Source: Rhizobium sp. (GTDB taxonomy: Bacteria; Pseudomonadota; Gammaproteobacteria; Burkholderiales; Thiobacillaceae). Taken from it: a DNA stretch of 64,000 nucleotides. A program made the translations under genes and the position numbers. The stretch is from assembly GCA_019459285.1 (NCBI GenBank), contig JAIBEL010000045.1:58149-122148 (forward strand). The letters run 5' to 3'. A model generated the notes under the pieces. That model was not told the DNA's origin, searched no databases, and saw only the letters and a list, made by a program, of their open reading frames with translations. Positions 60,256 to 64,000 of this stretch are shown here, one piece after another. Position 1 is the stretch's first letter, and each line of letters begins with the position of its first letter.

Positions 60256-61278
60256 ATGAATACCGACGAACTCAGATCCGTGGCGAATGCCATCGTCGCG
60301 CGGCAGAAAGGCGTGCTGGCAGCAGACGAAAGCAACCCCACCATCAAGAAGCGCTTCGATTCGATCCAGGTGGAGTCCACCGAGGAGAATCGCCGCCGCT
60401 ACCGTGAGATCCTGTTCACCGCCGAAGGGATCGAACGCACCCTCGGCGGCGTCATCCTGTTCGATGAAACCCTGCGCCAGTGCACCCGCGACGGCATTCC
60501 TTTCCCCAGACTGCTGGCAGACCGCAGCATCGTCCCGGGCATCAAGGTCGACCAGGGTGCCAAGGCGCTGGCAGGCCACCCCGGCGAGAAGGTGACCGAG
60601 GGACTGGACGGGCTGCGCGACCGACTCGCCGAATACAGGCAACTGGGTGCGCAGTTCGCGAAGTGGCGGGCCGTGATCGAAATCGATGAACGTGCCATCC
60701 CCTCGGCCTTCGGCATCCGCGCCAATGCCCACGCGCTGGCGCGTTACGCTGCGCTGTGCCAGGAGGCCGGACTGGTGCCGATCGTCGAACCGGAAGTGCT
60801 GATGGACGGCACCCACGGCATCGAACGCTGCGAGGCGGTGACGGCACAGGTGCTGCAGGCCGTGTTCGCCGAACTCGACGCCCATGGCGTGCTGTTCGAA
60901 GGCATGTTGCTGAAACCGAACATGGTGATCGCCGGCAAGAAGTGCGCACACCAGGCCGGCGTAGAGGCGGTGGCCGAAGCCACGCTGCGCTGCCTCAGGC
61001 GCTATGTACCGGCCGCGGTGCCGGGAATCGTGTTCCTCTCCGGCGGGCAGAGCGCGGAAGACGCGACCGACCATCTCAATGCCATGAACGCGCTGGGCCC
61101 GCAGCCGTGGCAGGTCAGCTTCTCCTATGGACGGGCACTGCAGGCGCCGGTACTGGCCGCCTGGCAAGGCCGGGAAGACCGGGTCGCCGCCGCCCAGCAG
61201 GCGCTGCTCAGGCGTTGCAATCTCAACGGCCTGGCGCGCGACGGACAATACGCGCGCGCCATGGAAAGCGCGGCCTGA
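60256..61278 (+). CDS. fba: Class I fructose-bisphosphate aldolase
   Basis: 340 residues. This is the Schiff-base (metal-independent) aldolase of the plant/animal type, unusual among bacteria that mostly use class II. VANAIVARQKGVLAADESNP, TIKKRFDSI, VIEIDERAIPSAFGIRANAH, EPEVLMDGTHGI and MLLKPNMVIAGKK, where the Lys of LLKPNMV (about residue 220) is the Schiff-base residue; LSGGQSAEDATDHLNAMNAL follows. It cleaves or forms fructose 1,6-bisphosphate in glycolysis, gluconeogenesis or the Calvin cycle. GGAGG lies just upstream. Confidence 0.95.
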   Translation: MNTDELRSVANAIVARQKGVLAADESNPTIKKRFDSIQVESTEENRRRYREILFTAEGIERTLGGVILFDETLRQCTRDGIPFPRLLADRSIVPGIKVDQGAKALAGHPGEKVTEGLDGLRDRLAEYRQLGAQFAKWRAVIEIDERAIPSAFGIRANAHALARYAALCQEAGLVPIVEPEVLMDGTHGIERCEAVTAQVLQAVFAELDAHGVLFEGMLLKPNMVIAGKKCAHQAGVEAVAEATLRCLRRYVPAAVPGIVFLSGGQSAEDATDHLNAMNALGPQPWQVSFSYGRALQAPVLAAWQGREDRVAAAQQALLRRCNLNGLARDGQYARAMESAA

Positions 61279-61320
61279 TCCCGATCCCTTGGCCGTCCAT
61301 ACCTGCACGGTGGAACGGCC

Positions 61321-61353
61321 ATAAAAAAAGCGACAGGGTTTCCCCTGCCGCTT
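61321..61353 (-). terminator. Rho-independent terminator (minus strand) of the 61375 gene
   Basis: AAGCGACAGGG (61328-61338) pairs with CCCTGCCGCTT (61343-61353) with one A-C mismatch. The minus strand then runs into seven T (61329-61323). It lies 22 bp past the stop of the 61375-61830 gene and also separates it from convergent fba. Confidence 0.85.
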
Positions 61354-61374
61354 CGACTGCCGGTGCCCGAGACG

Positions 61375-61830
61375 TCAGGCCGCGTGCGCGTACTGCGTCT
61401 TGGCCTTGCGGGCCGCCTCGATTTCCCCGGGGCCGTAGGCCTTGCCGGACCACAGCATTTCGTAGGCGATCTCCTCATTGCCGTTTTCACAGAGATCCAG
61501 CACTTTCTGGAACAGCGGCTGGAAGGTTTCGGAACGATGCGATCTCTCGTGGTTCTCGAAATCGGTCCAGAACGTCACGATCAAGGCTTCCTTGCCTTTC
61601 ATCGGACTTTCGACAGCCTGGCCGATGGTCGAGCCTTCGTTCGACACCTGGCCGGAATTCAAGGCGACGAAGCCGCCGACGAAACCGGTATCGGAATGGT
61701 AGGTTTTGACGTTCTCACACAGAAACGCCACCCGTTCCTGCAGGTCGTCCACCGTGTATTCCGGTTTCAGGACCACCCGGTTGACTGTCACGATACCGTC
61801 GGTCGGAAAATTAGCGATCAATCCACTCAT
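61375..61830 (-). CDS. Hypothetical protein, possible dimeric alpha-beta barrel (ABM-like)
   Basis: 151 residues: MSGLIANFPTDGIVTVNRVV, TVDDLQERVAFLCENVKTYH, GFVGGFVALNSGQVSNEGST, EALIVTFWTDFENHERSHRS, FQPLFQKVLDLCENGNEEIA. The alternation with FVALN and IVTFW...H strands resembles antibiotic-biosynthesis-monooxygenase-like ferredoxin folds, which bind haem or flavin substrates. No cofactor motif is certain. GAAAGGAG precedes the ATG. A strong IscR/Rrf2-like palindrome lies 44-68 bp upstream, and a terminator follows, so it is a single-gene unit under dedicated control. Confidence 0.72.
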   Translation of the reverse strand: MSGLIANFPTDGIVTVNRVVLKPEYTVDDLQERVAFLCENVKTYHSDTGFVGGFVALNSGQVSNEGSTIGQAVESPMKGKEALIVTFWTDFENHERSHRSETFQPLFQKVLDLCENGNEEIAYEMLWSGKAYGPGEIEAARKAKTQYAHAA

Positions 61831-61873
61831 GGTTTTCTCCTTTCAGAAGGGTTGAACTACACCCCCAGTCTAT

Positions 61874-61898
61874 ATACCCGAGTAAATTAGTCAACTAA
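61874..61898 (-). promoter_or_regulatory. IscR/Rrf2-type operator upstream of the 61375 gene
   Basis: A 25-bp site that begins ATACCCGAGT and ends AGTCAACTAA fits the E. coli IscR type 1 consensus, as I remember it, at 23 of 25 positions. It includes the perfect inverted repeat AAATTAGT-CA-ACTAATTT (61884-61901). Rrf2-family Fe-S regulators respond to Fe-S status, iron or NO. The regulator gene is not in the window. Confidence 0.6.
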
Positions 61899-61975
61899 TT
61901 TATTTAATTTTTGAATGCATGGATCATTATTTCTAATAATGGTGCCCGGCCGCATTGAGCCCACGGATCAAGAAA

Positions 61976-62338
61976 TCATATGTATCTTTTCTGCTCTTTC
62001 CGTCTGCCGGGCCGCTTCTTCATGATCACCACGCCCTTGGCGACATCGATATCGGCAACCGGAATGTTCTCGTACAGGGGATTGAGCGGCTTCAGCATCC
62101 AGCCGTCATCCCGCTTCACGATCTGGCGGAAGATGTATTCCTCGTTCACGTAGGCCACCACATAGGAACCGTCCCTGACCAGGCCGGACGGCTCGACCAC
62201 GATGATCTCGCCTTCCTCGAATTCCGGCATCATCGAATCGCCCAGCACCATCAACGCGTAGGGTTCGGCGCTGGCACAGTTGCTGGCCTCGTTGACCTCC
62301 TGGATGGGAATGGTTTTGCGTTCAGTACGTTCGTTCAT
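61976..62338 (-). CDS. S24 (LexA/UmuD-like) domain protein lacking the dyad lysine
   Basis: 120 residues, a single S24 fold without HTH: EPYALMVLGDSMMPEFEEGE (Ser35 in GDSM, as in LexA), IIVVEPSGLVRDGSYVVAYV, EEYIFRQIVKRDDGWMLKPL, NPLYENIP. In an ungapped alignment with the LexA in this window, the catalytic Lys (LexA Lys154 in VTVKRF) falls on Arg71 of YIFRQIVK. Self-cleavage is therefore doubtful unless Lys75 substitutes. There is no Ala-Gly cleavage segment at the N-terminus. It is probably a binding or sensing domain rather than a protease. It lies between mutL and the Rrf2-controlled gene, same strand. Confidence 0.8.
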   Translation of the reverse strand: MNERTERKTIPIQEVNEASNCASAEPYALMVLGDSMMPEFEEGEIIVVEPSGLVRDGSYVVAYVNEEYIFRQIVKRDDGWMLKPLNPLYENIPVADIDVAKGVVIMKKRPGRRKEQKRYI

Positions 62339-62400
62339 GATCGGCTCGCCTCGCCAAATTAATTAGCTAAAGCTTATATATAAACGCGCCAGTCGCAAAA

Positions 62401-64000
62401 TCAACGACCGCGCATGAACATGGCGTCGAGTTCCCCGAGGCTGACCTGGAACCAGGTCGGGCGGCCGTGGTTGCACTGCCCGGCCCGCTCGGTGGCCTCC
62501 ATTTCGCGCAGCAGCGCATTCATCTCGGGCAGCGTCAGGCGGCGGTTGGCGCGCACCGCACCGTGGCAGGCGAGTGTCGCCAGCAACTCGTTGCGCCGTT
62601 CGGCGAGCAGACGCGCCACGCCAAATTCGGCAATTTCGGCCAGCACGGCGCGGGTCAACTCGACCGGGTCGGCGTCCTTCAGCAGCCACGGCACCGAACG
62701 CACCGCCACCGAGGTGGGCGATGTCACCGACAACTCGAACCCGATCCCGGCCAGCTGATCCAGGTGCGGGCTGATCTCTGCCACATCGCGGGCGTCGACC
62801 GTCAGCGCGACGGGGATCAGCAGGGTTTGCGCCGGCACTGCGCGCGCATCCAGCGCAGTCTTCAGCTTTTCGTAGACGACGCGTTCATGCGCGGCGTGCA
62901 TGTCGACCAGCACCAGCCCCTGCATGTTCTGCGCCAGCACGTAGACACCGTGCAACTGCGCCAGCGCGTAGCCGAGCGGCGGCGCGTCGCCCTGCCCCGC
63001 TTCAGGCAAAGACTGCGGCACAGGCGCAACAAGCTCCCCTGAATCCTGCCCCCTGACCCCTGTCCCCTGAAGAGGCGCATAGAACGCCATCGCTTCATTT
63101 ACCTGCAACGGCATCGCCGTTTGCCGGGGCGCGACCCAGGCCGGTTGCGGGGAAGGCTGCGACGCCCCCGATGCGGCCACGGCGACATCCGCCGCCACCG
63201 GCGCCGACAGCAGGCGCTCGACCGCATGGAACAGGAACTGGTGCACGCCGCGGCTGTCGCGGAACCGGATCTCGGTCTTGGCCGGATGCACGTTGACGTC
63301 GACCAGATCCGGCGGCAGCTCGATGAACAGGCAATACGCCGGATTCACTTGGTGATGCAGGACGTCGCGGTAGGCCTCCTTCAGGGCATGGACGATCAGC
63401 TTGTCGCGCACATAGCGGCCATTGACGAACACATGCTGGTTGTCGCGGCTGCCCGTGGCGGCGCTGGGACGGATCACCCAGCCGGACACCCGCAGCACGC
63501 CGGCAGCGGCCTCGACTGCGACGCTGTTCTGCTCGAACGCCTCGCCCAGCACCTGGCGTATTCGCGCATAGGCGGGTTCGGCGTTGAGGCGCAGTTGCGT
63601 CCGGCCGTTGTGGCTCAACGTGAACGACACCTGCGGGTTCGCCAAGGCCAGGCGCCGCACGGTCTCGGCACAGTGGGCGTATTCGGTGGCTTCGGTCTTG
63701 AGGAACTTGCGCCGCGCGGGGGTACTGAAAAACAGGTCCTGGATGTCGATCGTGGTGCCTGCGGCGCGCGCGGCGGGCGCCGGCGCATCCAGGCGACCGC
63801 CTTCGGCCTGTACCGCCCAGGCGTGCTCGGCATCTGCACTGCGGCTGGTGAGCTGAACCCGCGCGATGGCGGCAATCGATGCCAGGGCCTCGCCGCGAAA
63901 CCCCAGACTCGCCACCTGCTCGAGGTCGGCCAGGCTGGCAATCTTGCTGGTGGCATGACGGGTCAAGGCCAGCGCCAATTCGTCGCGCGCGATGCCGCTG
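62401..64000 (-). CDS. mutL: DNA mismatch repair protein MutL (N-terminus beyond the right edge)
   Basis: 533 codons are visible and the frame runs off at 64000 within SGIARDELALALTRHATSK, so about 65 residues of the ATPase N-terminus are missing. Visible blocks are SLGFRGEALASIAAIARVQL (GFRGEAL motif), FFSTPARRKFLKT, HVFVNGRYVRDK, DVNVHPAKTEIRFRD, and the C-terminal dimerisation part with CHGAVRANRRLTLPEMNALL and GQCNHGRPTWFQVSLGELDA. It lacks the DQHAxxERIxYE endonuclease motif in full (DMHAAHERVVYEKLK is present), so the nuclease status needs alignment. The linker contains CCCCTGA-like heptamers. Confidence 0.97.
   Translation of the reverse strand, partial: SGIARDELALALTRHATSKIASLADLEQVASLGFRGEALASIAAIARVQLTSRSADAEHAWAVQAEGGRLDAPAPAARAAGTTIDIQDLFFSTPARRKFLKTEATEYAHCAETVRRLALANPQVSFTLSHNGRTQLRLNAEPAYARIRQVLGEAFEQNSVAVEAAAGVLRVSGWVIRPSAATGSRDNQHVFVNGRYVRDKLIVHALKEAYRDVLHHQVNPAYCLFIELPPDLVDVNVHPAKTEIRFRDSRGVHQFLFHAVERLLSAPVAADVAVAASGASQPSPQPAWVAPRQTAMPLQVNEAMAFYAPLQGTGVRGQDSGELVAPVPQSLPEAGQGDAPPLGYALAQLHGVYVLAQNMQGLVLVDMHAAHERVVYEKLKTALDARAVPAQTLLIPVALTVDARDVAEISPHLDQLAGIGFELSVTSPTSVAVRSVPWLLKDADPVELTRAVLAEIAEFGVARLLAERRNELLATLACHGAVRANRRLTLPEMNALLREMEATERAGQCNHGRPTWFQVSLGELDAMFMRGR
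63037..63071. repeat. Degenerate CCCCTGA-type heptamers in the mutL linker
   Basis: CCCCTGA-like units recur (CTCCCCTGA, CCCCCTGA, CCCCTGTCCCCTGA) in the DNA encoding PLQGTGVRGQDSGELV of MutL. They resemble the array between lolA and rarA and may be a coding insertion of the same repeat type. Confidence 0.5.

Overview
The window is a GC-rich (about 63-65% by eye) bacterial chromosome segment. The gene order exbB-exbD-lpxK-trm112-kdsB-adk with xseA divergent from exbB, together with a membrane H+-pyrophosphatase, a PPi-dependent phosphofructokinase, a class I fructose-bisphosphate aldolase and a selenocysteine formate dehydrogenase, suggests a respiratory, possibly autotrophic betaproteobacterium of the Nitrosomonadales/Hydrogenophilales (Thiobacillus-like) kind. 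That assignment is inference from gene content. No rRNA, tRNA or CRISPR array was recognised.

1-5 kb: a formate dehydrogenase operon on the minus strand, fdoG (with an in-frame UGA/selenocysteine codon and a SECIS-like hairpin), fdoH, fdoI and the start of fdhE. 5-9.5 kb: an orphan HicA-like gene coupled to a secreted protein, then a 1092-residue PAS/GAF/GGDEF/EAL protein whose N-terminus is the arm-type DNA-binding domain of a P4-type tyrosine integrase. It lies beside a truncated, frameshifted beta-carbonic anhydrase. 9.6-24.8 kb: envelope and osmotic genes, namely a glycine-zipper lipoprotein, an MscS channel, an infA paralogue coupled to a CxxC protein, a giant cyclic beta-1,2-glucan synthase (about 2975 aa), an L,D-transpeptidase with a DUF882 partner, and a Gly-Met-rich CpxP/Spy-like protein. 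24.8-29.1 kb: small-molecule enzymes (SDR, MBL-fold, MOSC, SagB-like nitroreductase) and a membrane-anchored Mrr-type nuclease.

29-46 kb is the accessory region. It has lexA with two SOS boxes shared with a divergent small gene, a Phd/VapC pair, a glycosyltransferase and a sulfotransferase, an MNT/HEPN pair, an AbiEii-like nucleotidyltransferase with an HTH partner, a NERD protein, debris of a type I restriction system (hsdM remnant, an in-frame hsdR'-'hsdS chimera, and a second scrap of an hsdR 5' end), a membrane patatin, a periplasmic DsrE-like protein and a RES/Xre pair. A 29-bp direct repeat (27/29 identical), derived from the hsdR 5' end, brackets 30.9-41.1 kb.

46-64 kb is a conserved backbone: rarA, lolA, hppA, pfp, adk, kdsB, trm112, a membrane diguanylate cyclase inserted in the lipid A/KDO operon, lpxK, exbD, exbB, xseA, miaA, fba and mutL (cut by the right edge). 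Between fba and mutL sit two small genes: one behind an IscR/Rrf2-like site, and an S24-like protein that has the Ser but not the Lys of the peptidase dyad.

The best candidates for something undescribed are the integrase-arm/c-di-GMP fusion, the HsdR-HsdS chimera with its flanking repeat, the gene sharing the lexA SOS boxes, and the S24-like gene beside the Rrf2-type site.
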